The notes under the pieces: generated by a model | What the model was told of the DNA's origin: nothing | Databases searched by the model: none | Seen by the model: only the letters and a program-made list of their open reading frames with translations | Translations under genes and position numbers: made by a program | Shown: one piece after another, positions 17,135 to 25,572 of the stretch | Numbering within the stretch: the stretch's first letter is position 1 | Layout: each line of letters opens with the position of its first letter | Source: Desulfocorpusculum sp964414345 | GTDB taxonomy: Bacteria; Desulfobacterota; Desulfocorpusculales; Desulfocorpusculum | Assembly (NCBI GenBank): GCA_964414345.1 | Contig: CAYPWF010000004.1 | Coordinates: 29,700 to 93,699 of the forward strand | Reading direction: 5' to 3' | Length of the DNA: 64,000 nucleotides

Positions 17135-17680
17135 ATGCCTTTTTACGCTTTCGGGGAGCGCGAGCCCAGGGTTCATCCCAGGGCATACGTGCATCCCATG
17201 GCCGTGGTGTTGGGAGATGTGGAGCTCGGGGAGAACTGCTACGTGGGCCCCGGGGCAGTGCTTCGGGCTGACTGGGGCAGCATACGTGTGGGCGCGGGTT
17301 CCAACCTGCAGGAGAACTGCGTGGTGCACGTGCGGCCTGACCAAGAGGTGATCCTGGGGGTGGACTGCCACGTGGGCCACGGAGCAATCATCCATGGAGC
17401 TTTGGTGGAAGACAGGGTGCTTGTGGGCATGGGAGCCATCCTCATGGATGGCGTGCGTGTGGGCATGGAGTCCATAGTGGGGGCAGGGGCCGTGCTCAAG
17501 GAAGGCTTCCAAGTCCCACCCAGATCCATTGTGACGGGAGTTCCTGCCAAGGTGGTGGGACGAGTCACGGAGCAGCTCATGGAGAGAAAAAAATGGGGCA
17601 CGGCACTCTACCAGGGCCTCCCCAGACTGTATAAGGAGCAGCTCAGGGAGATTCCCCCAGGCTCCCTGAGGAGGTTGTGA
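17135..17680 (+). CDS. Gamma-carbonic-anhydrase-like hexapeptide-repeat protein
   Basis: A 181-residue left-handed beta-helix protein of the gamma-CA/PaaY/YrdA group. Hexapeptide repeats are evident (VVLGDVELGENCYVGPGAVL, and later VLVGMGAILMDGVRVGM), and the metal-binding His positions appear in NCVVHV and VGHGAIIHG. Family members form trimers with interfacial Zn or Fe; some hydrate CO2, others are thioesterase-like or have no known activity. GGAG lies nine bases before the ATG at 17135; GTG at 17129 is possible. It stands alone between the divergent rng gene and the SUMF1-fold gene. Confidence 0.88.
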   Translation: MPFYAFGEREPRVHPRAYVHPMAVVLGDVELGENCYVGPGAVLRADWGSIRVGAGSNLQENCVVHVRPDQEVILGVDCHVGHGAIIHGALVEDRVLVGMGAILMDGVRVGMESIVGAGAVLKEGFQVPPRSIVTGVPAKVVGRVTEQLMERKKWGTALYQGLPRLYKEQLREIPPGSLRRL

Positions 17681-17748
17681 GCCGGTCTTAGCCAGGTGGA
17701 AGCCCGGACGACGAGCCTGGCGGCATTTGAGGGCGAGAGGGTGGCCCA

Positions 17749-18585
17749 GTGCTGGCATGGAGCAGATTGATACAATCGGGAGCCTTGATAGCCGGGGTCT
17801 TGCTGGCGGCCATGGGGGCTCACTGCGAGGAGACAATTGGAGACATCAGGTGGAGGAATTCCCTGGGCATGGAGTTTCTCAAAATCCCCCCTGGGAGTTT
17901 CATGATGGGGAGCCCCGAGAAAGAGCAATTCAGAGACGAGGATGAGACCCCCCACCTGGTCAGGTTGACGCGTGCCTTTTTCATCCAGGAAACAGAGGTC
18001 ACCCAGGCCCAGTGGAAGGCCGTGATGGGTTCCAACCCATCTTTTTTCAGGGACTGCGGGGACAACTGCCCTGTGGAAAGGGTCTCCTGGAATGATGCCA
18101 CAAGGTTCCTAGAGGCCCTCAATGGAAGAGGAGAGGGGCGCTATCGGCTCCCCACAGAGGCCGAGTGGGAGTACGCATGCAGGGCAGGGAGCGCAACCCC
18201 ATTCAGCTGGGGGGATGCTCCGGACTGCCGCATGGGCCTGTTCAACAACAACCCCAGAAGAGGGGTGGCCAAGTGTTTGGCAGAGGTGCTGGCCAGGGGA
18301 CTGAAGCCAGGCTCCACGGCCCCAGTGCGTTCCTATCCTCCCAACAAGTGGGGGCTTTACGACATGCACGGAAATGTCTGGGAGTGGTGCCAGGATTGGT
18401 ACGGGCCCTATCCCAAAGGGGAAGTAACGGATCCCAAGGGCCCGGAGCAAGGCAGTTTCAAGGTGAGGCGGGGCGGCAGCTGGTTCAAATATGCCACCTT
18501 CGGCCGTTCGGCCAACCGCAACTATGCTCATCCGGCCAGCAGATACAACACCACTGGATTCAGGCTGGTAAGAGAGGTGGATTAG
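17749..18585 (+). CDS. Exported SUMF1/FGE-fold protein without the catalytic cysteines
   Basis: A 278-residue protein with an N-terminal signal peptide (GALIAGVLLAAMGAHCEE, cleavage around residue 26) and a single FGE-sulfatase domain. The usual landmarks are present: IPPGSFMMGSP, EVTQAQWKAVMG, PVERVSWNDATRFL, RLPTEAEWEYACRAG, GNVWEWCQDW and RRGGSWFKYATFGRSANR. In true formylglycine-generating enzymes the stretch after GGS contains the active-site cysteine pair; here it has none, so sulfatase activation is unlikely and a structural, binding or other oxidation role is more probable. The start is GTG. The stop codon TAG is part of a short hairpin repeat shared with the convergent gene. Confidence 0.85.
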   Translation: MLAWSRLIQSGALIAGVLLAAMGAHCEETIGDIRWRNSLGMEFLKIPPGSFMMGSPEKEQFRDEDETPHLVRLTRAFFIQETEVTQAQWKAVMGSNPSFFRDCGDNCPVERVSWNDATRFLEALNGRGEGRYRLPTEAEWEYACRAGSATPFSWGDAPDCRMGLFNNNPRRGVAKCLAEVLARGLKPGSTAPVRSYPPNKWGLYDMHGNVWEWCQDWYGPYPKGEVTDPKGPEQGSFKVRRGGSWFKYATFGRSANRNYAHPASRYNTTGFRLVREVD

Positions 18586-18622
18586 CCCGCATTATCGACT
18601 GATGGTGAATAGTGCAGGCTAG
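18583..18622. repeat. Solo 40-bp hairpin of the MITE-like repeat family
   Basis: An isolated copy of the left-end hairpin of the dispersed repeat: TAGCCCGCATTAT (18583-18595), a 13-base loop, then ATAGTGCAGGCTAG (18609-18622). The arms pair with one mismatch and one wobble. It fills the gap between two convergent genes, and its outer TAG triplets are the stop codons of both. It could act as a bidirectional terminator, though it lacks a T-run. Confidence 0.65.
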
Positions 18623-21600
18623 CGGCTTTCTTGGGATCTGAACTTTTCGTGTAGTGCCCTCATTCTCCTACTCAGCTCGGCGCAAATAGCTATGGGAATC
18701 CCAGGATGCTCGGCCATGAGTCGGTGGAAGGCCTCTCCCTCCAACCTAAGCAAGAGCCCCCCCTGAGAATCTGCTTTGACAGTGGCGGATCTGGGCCCGT
18801 GATCGAACAAAGCCATCTCCCCGAAGAACTCCAGGGAGCCTATCTTGGCTATGGGCACTGGCTCCCCGTCTCCCATGGACTTCAGAACCTGGAACTCTCC
18901 CTTCACCACAAGGTAAAGGGCATCTCCAGGTTCTCCCTCCTTTACCACCACCTCTCCAGGGGCGCAGGAGCGCTCCAGCATTATTCCCGCCACAGCGAAA
19001 AGATCCCTCACCAACAAAGAAGAGAAAATGGGCACTTTTCGGGCATAATCAGCCTTTTCTATGAGGCTCAGGAAATGCTCCCCAAGTTCCCCCGAGGAGC
19101 TTTGGAAATGAGCTTGGCTGAACCTCAGGTAAGCCTCACTGACCAGGGGATCTCTGTCTTGCAATAAAGCCTCAAGCATGTTTTCACCCATGGGCTGGAG
19201 CCTTATTTCCCCAAAGTAGTAAATAGCCAAAGCCCGGCTGACCGAGTCCTCCTCGGCTATGAGAAGCTCTGCCAGTTCTTGCTGTGAAATCCTTCTTGGA
19301 TCCGGGATCTTCAAGCTCTTGCGGGCTGCAGCCAGCTTTTCTTCAAGGGGTATGTTGTCCAGAAGTGGGATGAGCAGTTTTCTAACTCCTGGATGAAGAA
19401 AGCTCTCCAGTGCTTCCAGAGCATCTTCCACCTCTCTTCGATCCGTGGAGCCGAGTGCCCTGAGAAGCACCTGCATCCCCTCACCTCCTCCTTGAACGCT
19501 CAAGACTCTCAAGACAGTCTCCTGCACCCCGCGGCTCGTCTCTAAAAGATGCTGGCTCAACAATTGGGCGCAAATACCTTCTCCGTGGGCTTTCACCGCC
19601 AAAGCAGCGGCGATCATTCGATAGGCCCTCTCGATCTGTTCTTTTACAAACTGGGAGACCTCCACTGGCTTGGCCTCCATCTCATCCAAGAGCAGCAAAG
19701 CCTCTTGGCGCAACCTCCTGGAGGGAGAGGCCAGTGCTCTTATCAATTCACGGGCAGCCTCGGCATTGCCCTTGACCGCTTGGCGCGCCCAGCTGCGCAC
19801 CTGCGGGTCCTCGTCTCCAAGTAGATCCAGCCAACCTGCAAGTGGGACTTTCTCTGCGCAGGAGGCCATCATCTCCGCTGCAGCCCTTCTCACCACTGCG
19901 TTTGGATCCCGAATTGCTTGGCGTGCCATTGCTAGCAGCTCTGGGTCACAACTGCGCGCCAGTCCTCTCAAAGCCAAGCTGCGCAGCTCCGGATCTTCAC
20001 AGCCGGCCCAGTGGTAGAGATCCCGAGCAAAGTTGGGATCAGCACTCCTGGCCAAAACCTCCAGGGCCACTTTCACCTGGGAGATTTGTCCTGAATCCAT
20101 CAGTTCTTTGAGAAGCCTGCGGCACTCCAGAATCCCTTCCTGATCCCTTCCTGCCAAGATTCCGGCCATGGCCTGGATCCGCACTTTGGGTTCCCTATGA
20201 TTCAAATGCTGCTTGAAGATTGCATAACAGGATTCAGGGGCCAGGCGGTTCATTGCCTCCAAGAGTTCGCTGAGCAGATCGGGGTCAGCCGTTAGTGCCA
20301 TATTCTCCATCAAGGGGATCACTTCCTTGGCTGTTTCATCCCTCTGGAGGCTGGCCAAAAGTGCGTGTTGAAGAGCCCGGGGTCTTCCAGGCAAGGCCTC
20401 CACCACCCAACGGGCCCAGCCAGGCGGCCTCACCAAAGCCAATATCTCCGCGCACAGCGATGCTACTTCTTCCCTGGAGTCCTTAAGCCCCGATCTAAGT
20501 GCCTCCAGACTTCTTGCATCCTGAGCCACAGCTTTCAGGTCTATTTGCTCCAGGCGTTCCCAGTCGATCTGGCGCTCCAGGAGTACCTTCACGAGCATTC
20601 TCGGGTAATTCCTCCTGATCATGAAGCTGGTCAAAATCCAGAGGAGAACCAGCGGTGCTGCCACCAGGGAGAGGAGCTGAGGGGGGATTATCCCCTTAAT
20701 GGCCATGAGAAGCCCAGAACCTGCCATGTCTGAGGCCCTCACCACCGTGCCTCTGAGGAAGACCCTCACCATGGCCCGCATTTGGGGTGGGAAAAAGTTG
20801 TACAGGATAGCCCTGGCAGGATTGTTGAGGGTGGTCTTGAGCACCTCTGTGCTGAACCGGGCGTACATGGCAGCCAGTATGTCGAAACGAAGCCACAGGG
20901 AGATGAAGGACAGAAGATAATTGATGGGGTGAAACAGCAGGCTTGTTGGGACCCCCCAGCGGCTGAGAAGCCTCCCGGAGAACAGAAGGGCCGAGAACAT
21001 GAATGCGTTGGAGACCCCCCTGAAGAGCCCCAGGAAGTGCAGAGTCTCCTGTTCTGTGCCGTAGGTGATGTCCACCACCACATTGAACTGGTAGGTGAGC
21101 ACCGGAAGCACCATGTTGGGGATGGCAACCAGCAGCACCATGTAACGCAGGAAAGGAGACTCTTTCCAGAAAACAGGCGCTTCCCTGAGGGTTTCGGAAA
21201 GCCCAGGCTTGCGCTTTCCCCGTCGCCTATCCGTGCGGGGCTGTATGGGGGTGCCCACCACCCGCTCCGTGCCCTGGTTGAGCCCTGCTGCCAGCAACGT
21301 GCCCACCACGAACACCCAAAGCACGTTGTCCACCCCGACCCAGCGCGCCACGTTTGATGTGAGCACGCTTCCCAGGGTGGTTCCCAAGATCCCCCCAGCT
21401 GTGATGAGGGTGAACAACCGCTTTGATTGCCTTGTGGTGAAAAGATCGTTGAGGATGTCCCAGTAGAGGATTGGGAGTGTTTCTATGGCCTGGCTTTTGA
21501 GAATGAAAAGGATGGGATACAGAAGAGGGAGGTCCAGGGGGATGAGGAGCCGCACGGTTGCCACACACGCCGAGAAGAATATGAGCAGCCCGGTGAAGAC

Positions 21601-21846
21601 CGAGAGGGTGCGAAACTTGCCCATGAGCACCCCCACCGCATTGATTACCAGGAAGGTGAGGATGGATTCTATGAGAAAGACCGTGGGGAGGTGCTCCACG
21701 CCGAATCTTTTGAGAAAAGCCGTTTGGGAGTAATTGTTTACAAGCACGGAGCTGACCCTCATGGCCAGCTGGATGAGGGTGACCCATATCAACAGGCGCC
21801 ATTCCTCTGGATAGACTCGAAAGGCCTTTTGAAGTAAAGACCCCAT
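18619..21846 (-). CDS. Nucleotide-transporter-like membrane protein with HEAT repeats and cNMP-binding domain
   Basis: A 1075-residue three-part protein. Residues ~1-410 are a 12-helix-like membrane region resembling ATP/ADP (NTT/Npt) and MFS carriers, including LITAGGILGTTLGSVLTSNVA. Residues ~430-900 are HEAT/armadillo-type helical repeats (for example VRIQAMAGILAG, ELRSLALRGLA, VRSWARQAVKG). Residues ~930-1060 are a cyclic-nucleotide-binding domain with phosphate-binding-cassette sequence FGEMALFDHGPRSATV, containing the key Glu and Arg. The ATG at 21846 has GGAG eight bases upstream. Classical NTT proteins exchange ATP/ADP in intracellular bacteria; in a free-living organism a sensory or regulated transport role is likelier, with cAMP, cGMP or another nucleotide as ligand. 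Substrate and ligand are unknown. Confidence 0.82.
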   Translation of the reverse strand: MGSLLQKAFRVYPEEWRLLIWVTLIQLAMRVSSVLVNNYSQTAFLKRFGVEHLPTVFLIESILTFLVINAVGVLMGKFRTLSVFTGLLIFFSACVATVRLLIPLDLPLLYPILFILKSQAIETLPILYWDILNDLFTTRQSKRLFTLITAGGILGTTLGSVLTSNVARWVGVDNVLWVFVVGTLLAAGLNQGTERVVGTPIQPRTDRRRGKRKPGLSETLREAPVFWKESPFLRYMVLLVAIPNMVLPVLTYQFNVVVDITYGTEQETLHFLGLFRGVSNAFMFSALLFSGRLLSRWGVPTSLLFHPINYLLSFISLWLRFDILAAMYARFSTEVLKTTLNNPARAILYNFFPPQMRAMVRVFLRGTVVRASDMAGSGLLMAIKGIIPPQLLSLVAAPLVLLWILTSFMIRRNYPRMLVKVLLERQIDWERLEQIDLKAVAQDARSLEALRSGLKDSREEVASLCAEILALVRPPGWARWVVEALPGRPRALQHALLASLQRDETAKEVIPLMENMALTADPDLLSELLEAMNRLAPESCYAIFKQHLNHREPKVRIQAMAGILAGRDQEGILECRRLLKELMDSGQISQVKVALEVLARSADPNFARDLYHWAGCEDPELRSLALRGLARSCDPELLAMARQAIRDPNAVVRRAAAEMMASCAEKVPLAGWLDLLGDEDPQVRSWARQAVKGNAEAARELIRALASPSRRLRQEALLLLDEMEAKPVEVSQFVKEQIERAYRMIAAALAVKAHGEGICAQLLSQHLLETSRGVQETVLRVLSVQGGGEGMQVLLRALGSTDRREVEDALEALESFLHPGVRKLLIPLLDNIPLEEKLAAARKSLKIPDPRRISQQELAELLIAEEDSVSRALAIYYFGEIRLQPMGENMLEALLQDRDPLVSEAYLRFSQAHFQSSSGELGEHFLSLIEKADYARKVPIFSSLLVRDLFAVAGIMLERSCAPGEVVVKEGEPGDALYLVVKGEFQVLKSMGDGEPVPIAKIGSLEFFGEMALFDHGPRSATVKADSQGGLLLRLEGEAFHRLMAEHPGIPIAICAELSRRMRALHEKFRSQESR

Positions 21847-22311
21847 CAAGAGAACTCCAGAAACCTAAATACCCACTAGCCCAAGTAACTCTCTAGAGCA
21901 TGGGCTGGACGGCATGATGTCAAGAATTATTCAGACCGCCGTGTCTTGGAGCTTCACGGCGCATCAAAGCTTACCACATTCAGGCTCAAAGCTCCCAGTG
22001 GTTCTTGGACTTGAGCCCCACAGGGTCTTGACTCTGATGGTGAAGGCCGATTCCGTGATATCGTAAGACAAATTAAGGGTTGGTAAAATCCTGACCCTGC
22101 TTTTCCTCTTCCCCAGGATTTTAACCTGGACATGGTGAATCTTAAGTGGCCTGAAGACAAGCTTATCCCCAAAGGGGCCGGTTTCGGCTCTTGATGCGGC
22201 ATGAAGAAGATGTTGCCCATTTTGATCGTACATGGCCTGAGGGGTCAAGCGGGCTTTGACACCTCCCGAAAGCCTGTGATAAGAGAATAGACCGGTCTTA
22301 GGGGGTGCAAA
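21847..22311. other. 465-bp intergenic region between divergent genes
   Basis: This is the spacer between the divergent transporter-like gene and nadK. Open frames on the minus strand (21954-22220 and 21964-22407) have no recognisable motif and overlap nadK or its leader, so I do not call them. The only support for function is a promoter-like pair near its right end, listed separately. I see no RNA gene or repeat copy here. Confidence 0.4.
22256..22283 (+). promoter_or_regulatory. Putative sigma-70 promoter of nadK-recN
   Basis: A perfect TTGACA (22256-22261) is followed after 16 bases by GATAAG (22278-22283), which matches four of six consensus -10 positions. Transcription would begin about 20 bases before the GTG of nadK. 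This is read from spacing and consensus only. Confidence 0.42.
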
Positions 22312-23172
22312 GTGCAAGTCCGGACAGTTGGGGTGGTGGGAAAAAAACGTATTGATCTGGTGGTTCGTACAGCTGAACAACTGGTTGACTGGCTTAGAGC
22401 ACGTCAAGTGGAATGTTTGGTGGAAGAAGAGCTGGCTGTATGTTCAGGGCTCCTGGTCGGATGCCCCAGGCAGGAGCTGCCTTCAAGGATTGACTTGCTG
22501 GTAGTCCTGGGGGGTGATGGGACTCTTCTTAGTGCCGCAAGGCTTCTGGCAGGAAGTCAGGTGCCACTTTTGGGAGTGAATGCTGGGGGGCTTGGTTTTC
22601 TCACCGAAGTAGCCCTGGAGGAGATGTTCCAGGTCTTGCAACAGGTGCTGGAGGGGGAGATCACCATCACCCAAAGGAGTCTTCTAGATGCAGTGGTGTG
22701 GCGGGAGGGGGAAAAAGTTGCGAGCCATAGCGTCTTGAACGACGTGGTTGTGAACAAGGGGGTCCTGGCGCGCATAATAGACCTGGAGACCCACATTGAT
22801 GATTACTATTTGACCACCTTTAAGGCGGACGGTCTCATCATCAGCAGCCCTGCCGGATCAACAGCCTACAATCTCTCGGCAGGAGGGCCCATAGTCCATC
22901 CGGCCTTAGGTTGCATAATCTTGACCCCCATTTGTCCCCATACTCTCACCAACCGTCCCATCATTTTACCTGAGGACCGTACCATAAGGGTCTCTCTGGG
23001 CTCTGTTTATGGGGAGGTATACCTTACCTTCGACGGTCAGGTAGGCTATAGGCTGATAGACGGGGACCTGCTGGAAGTTCGCACCAGTCCGCACCGGCTC
23101 TCTCTCATTAAATCCCCACACCGGAGCTTTTACGAGGTCTTAAGGAGCAAGCTGCGTTGGGGGGAAAGATGA
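22312..23172 (+). CDS. nadK: NAD kinase
   Basis: A 286-residue cytoplasmic kinase (ATP- or polyphosphate-dependent) that makes NADP+ from NAD+. The GGDGT motif is at residues 67-71 (LVVLGGDGTLLSA), followed by GVNAGGLGFLTE, and the conserved nucleotide-binding SPAGSTAYNLSAGGPIV lies near residue 180. Length and order agree with the bacterial PpnK family. A GTG start fits the N-terminal strand. It lies 59 bp before recN; nadK-recN adjacency is common across bacteria. Confidence 0.95.
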   Translation: MQVRTVGVVGKKRIDLVVRTAEQLVDWLRARQVECLVEEELAVCSGLLVGCPRQELPSRIDLLVVLGGDGTLLSAARLLAGSQVPLLGVNAGGLGFLTEVALEEMFQVLQQVLEGEITITQRSLLDAVVWREGEKVASHSVLNDVVVNKGVLARIIDLETHIDDYYLTTFKADGLIISSPAGSTAYNLSAGGPIVHPALGCIILTPICPHTLTNRPIILPEDRTIRVSLGSVYGEVYLTFDGQVGYRLIDGDLLEVRTSPHRLSLIKSPHRSFYEVLRSKLRWGER

Positions 23173-23231
23173 GAAAAAAGGGGCTGTAGGGTGGAATTCA
23201 CTCGGGCAATAACATCAAAGCGGGATCAGCC

Positions 23232-24926
23232 GTGCTGGAGTCCTTACACATAAGAAATCTGGCCATCATTGATGATCTTGTGGTGGGGTTCGGTCCCGGG
23301 CTCAATGTTCTCACAGGGGAGACCGGGGCCGGGAAATCCATACTCATAGGGGCGATTCAACTCCTCCTGGGGGCTAAGGCCGGGGCTGAGATGATCAGGC
23401 AAGGGGCTGAGGAGGCCTCGGTGGAGGGGTTCTTCCTGGTTTCCGGGGATTCCAGGGCTGGCAAGCGGCTCAAGGCTCAGGGATTCGAAGTGGATGAGGG
23501 AATGGTGGTCCGCCGCGTCTTGACAAGGGCGGGCCGCAGCAGGGCGTACTTGAATGGGCAGAGCTGCACTCTTCCCATGTTGGCGGAGCTGTTGAGGGAC
23601 ATTGTGAACATCTACGGGCAGCACGAGCACCAGGGTCTTCTCCAGCCGGAGAGGCACCTGGATCTCCTGGACGAACATGGAAGGCTTTTGGAGCTCAGAT
23701 CTGACTGGGAGAATCTTTGGAGTAGATGGATGGCCTTGAGAAACAGGATCTTAGAGGCCGAAACCAGTGTGAGAGAGGCCTTGAGCAGAAAAGAGCTCTG
23801 GGAGTTCCAGCTCAAAGAGATAAAGGATGCAAGGCTAGTTCCCGGAGAAGCGGAAGCCCTGGAGCAGGAAAGGTTGTTGCTTCTCAATGCTGAGAGACTT
23901 CAGAACTTCTTGAGTCGGGCCCAAGAGAGCCTTTATGCGGAGCGGGGCTCAGCCTTGGAACGGGTTTATATGGCCATCAGGGAGCTGGAGGAACTGCTCG
24001 GAATAGCCCCGGCCTTGGGAGCTGTTATCGGGGATCTTAAGAGTGCAGAAGTCCAACTGCAAGAGGCTGTGAGCCGGATTCGGGATCAGGCCCGCAATGT
24101 ACAATATGACCAGGGTAGACTGGCCCAACTAGAGGAGCGTTTGGAGGAAATCCAGAGGCTGCGAAGAAAATATCGCACGGATGTGGATGGGATTTTGGCC
24201 CTGGCAGAGCACCTAGGGGAGCAACTAAGAGAAGCGGACTTAGGGGAAGAGCTCCTGGAGGGTCTCAGGTTGGAGATGAGAGACCTTGAGCAGGAGCTCT
24301 CTCGAGTTGGAGAAGAACTCAGCCTTGCGAGGCAGAAGGCCGGTGAGGAGCTGGCCTTGAGTGTGCAGGCTGAACTTAAGGATCTGGGTGCGGATCAGCC
24401 GGTTTTTCAGGTCTTGGTAAGTCGGCTTGAAGAGGGACAGGTTGTCGGGGAGGCTGGTCTTCATGCCGGCCCCAGAGGAATGGACAAAGTGGAGTTTCGC
24501 CTTTCCATGAACGTGGGTGAGCCTCCCAGGCCTCTTTGGAGAATAGCCTCGGGAGGGGAGCTCTCCAGGATAATGCTTGCCATGAAAAAAGTTCTGGCCG
24601 AGGCCGAGAGGGTTCCCACCTTGATCTTGGACGAGATAGATGCGGGGATCGGCGGTGCTGTGGCCCATGCCCTAGGAGAGAAACTGGCCCACATAGGGAG
24701 ATCCCATCAGGTCTTGTGCGTGACACATCTCCCACAGGTGGCATGCTTTGCTAGACATCATTTCAGGGTTCTCAAGCAGTTAAAGAAGGACAGGACGGTC
24801 ACCGAGGTGTGGGCTTTGGACCGTGAGGGCAGGGTGGAAGAGCTCTCCCGCATGTTAGGGGGCAAAGTAGTGAGCTCCAAAGCCAGGGCTCATGCCAGGG
24901 AGCTTCTTGAGAAGGCGGGGAATTGA
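23232..24926 (+). CDS. recN: DNA repair protein RecN
   Basis: A 564-residue SMC-like ATPase that acts early in double-strand-break repair and recombination. The Walker A motif GETGAGKS is at residues 29-36; the central part is coiled coil (about residues 150-370), and the C-terminal half has the ABC signature region ASGGELSRIMLA, Walker B LILDEIDAGIGG and the H-loop CVTHLPQVACFA. The N-terminus MLESLHIRNLAIID is diagnostic. The start is GTG without a strong ribosome-binding site. The next gene begins at the very next base after the stop, implying coupling. Confidence 0.96.
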   Translation: MLESLHIRNLAIIDDLVVGFGPGLNVLTGETGAGKSILIGAIQLLLGAKAGAEMIRQGAEEASVEGFFLVSGDSRAGKRLKAQGFEVDEGMVVRRVLTRAGRSRAYLNGQSCTLPMLAELLRDIVNIYGQHEHQGLLQPERHLDLLDEHGRLLELRSDWENLWSRWMALRNRILEAETSVREALSRKELWEFQLKEIKDARLVPGEAEALEQERLLLLNAERLQNFLSRAQESLYAERGSALERVYMAIRELEELLGIAPALGAVIGDLKSAEVQLQEAVSRIRDQARNVQYDQGRLAQLEERLEEIQRLRRKYRTDVDGILALAEHLGEQLREADLGEELLEGLRLEMRDLEQELSRVGEELSLARQKAGEELALSVQAELKDLGADQPVFQVLVSRLEEGQVVGEAGLHAGPRGMDKVEFRLSMNVGEPPRPLWRIASGGELSRIMLAMKKVLAEAERVPTLILDEIDAGIGGAVAHALGEKLAHIGRSHQVLCVTHLPQVACFARHHFRVLKQLKKDRTVTEVWALDREGRVEELSRMLGGKVVSSKARAHARELLEKAGN

Positions 24927-25388
24927 ATGGGACAACTGAGGAAAGCCACGGTTAGAGACGCAAGGGAAATCCATAGGATGTTGGAGACTTACGCTGCCCA
25001 GGGGTTGCTCTTGCCCAGACCCCTGTGGGATATCTATGCCCACATAAGGGAGTTCCACGTTTGGGAGGAGAAAGGTTCACTGCTGGGGGTGTGCGCCTTG
25101 CATGTGGTGTGGGAGGATCTTGCAGAACTCAGATCTTTCTGCGTTGTGGAGAATTCCCGGGGCATGGGCATTGGTCAAAAACTGGCCCAGGCCTCCATGG
25201 AGGAGGGCTTGCGTTTGGGGGTTTGTAAGATCTTTGTGCTGACTTATGTGCCAGCTTATTTCGAGAAAATGGGTTTCAAGAGGGTTGAGAAGGCCCAGCT
25301 TCCCCAGAAAGTCTGGGCGGACTGCATCCATTGCGTTAAGTTTCCTGAATGTGACGAGGTACCCCTGCTCAAGGAGTTTTGTGAGTAG
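24927..25388 (+). CDS. GNAT acetyltransferase, N-acetylglutamate-synthase-like
   Basis: A 153-residue GCN5-related acetyltransferase. The acetyl-CoA loop is visible in CVVENSRGMGIGQKLAQA, and the C-terminal pattern FVLTYVPAYFEKMGFKRVEK is typical of short ArgA-like N-acetyltransferases that start arginine synthesis, as found in this group of bacteria. KATVRDAREIHRMLETYA at the N-terminus also fits. A strict ArgA assignment is not possible from sequence alone because related GNATs share the fold. Its ATG directly follows the recN stop. A Cys-rich tail (ADCIHCVKFPECDE) is unusual for GNATs and could bind metal. Confidence 0.75.
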   Translation: MGQLRKATVRDAREIHRMLETYAAQGLLLPRPLWDIYAHIREFHVWEEKGSLLGVCALHVVWEDLAELRSFCVVENSRGMGIGQKLAQASMEEGLRLGVCKIFVLTYVPAYFEKMGFKRVEKAQLPQKVWADCIHCVKFPECDEVPLLKEFCE

Positions 25389-25488
25389 AACTCCTTCTGT
25401 GTCGGAGAGCCTGGTTCAAGGAGCGATCTGCTTTGAGAAAGCGGGATCAAACCCATGAAGGCAGGCAGGAAAGCCCCCGCCGCCACCC

Positions 25489-25516
25489 TTGTGAGCCCCC
25501 GGGCTTGTGCTATAAT
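25489..25516 (+). promoter_or_regulatory. Putative sigma-70 promoter of rpoN
   Basis: TTGTGA (25489-25494) and a perfect TATAAT (25511-25516) are separated by 16 bases, leaving a leader of about 50 bases before the rpoN ATG at 25573. The -10 match is the main support. Confidence 0.5.
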
Positions 25517-25572
25517 CAAAATCTCGAAGGTAGAAAACCAAGGCGCGATAAATCTGGGGGTGAAATCCCCGA

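Noticed and set aside
17075..17836. Minus-strand frame opposite the gamma-carbonic-anhydrase gene
   Set aside because: The repetitive His/Pro composition is the complement of hexapeptide-repeat codons; no motif, no start context.
21964..22407. Minus-strand open frame of 147 residues between the transporter-like gene and nadK
   Set aside because: Its central part looks somewhat protein-like, but it overlaps the start of nadK and its promoter, has no recognisable family and no clear ribosome-binding site. It may be a decayed gene; not enough evidence to call.
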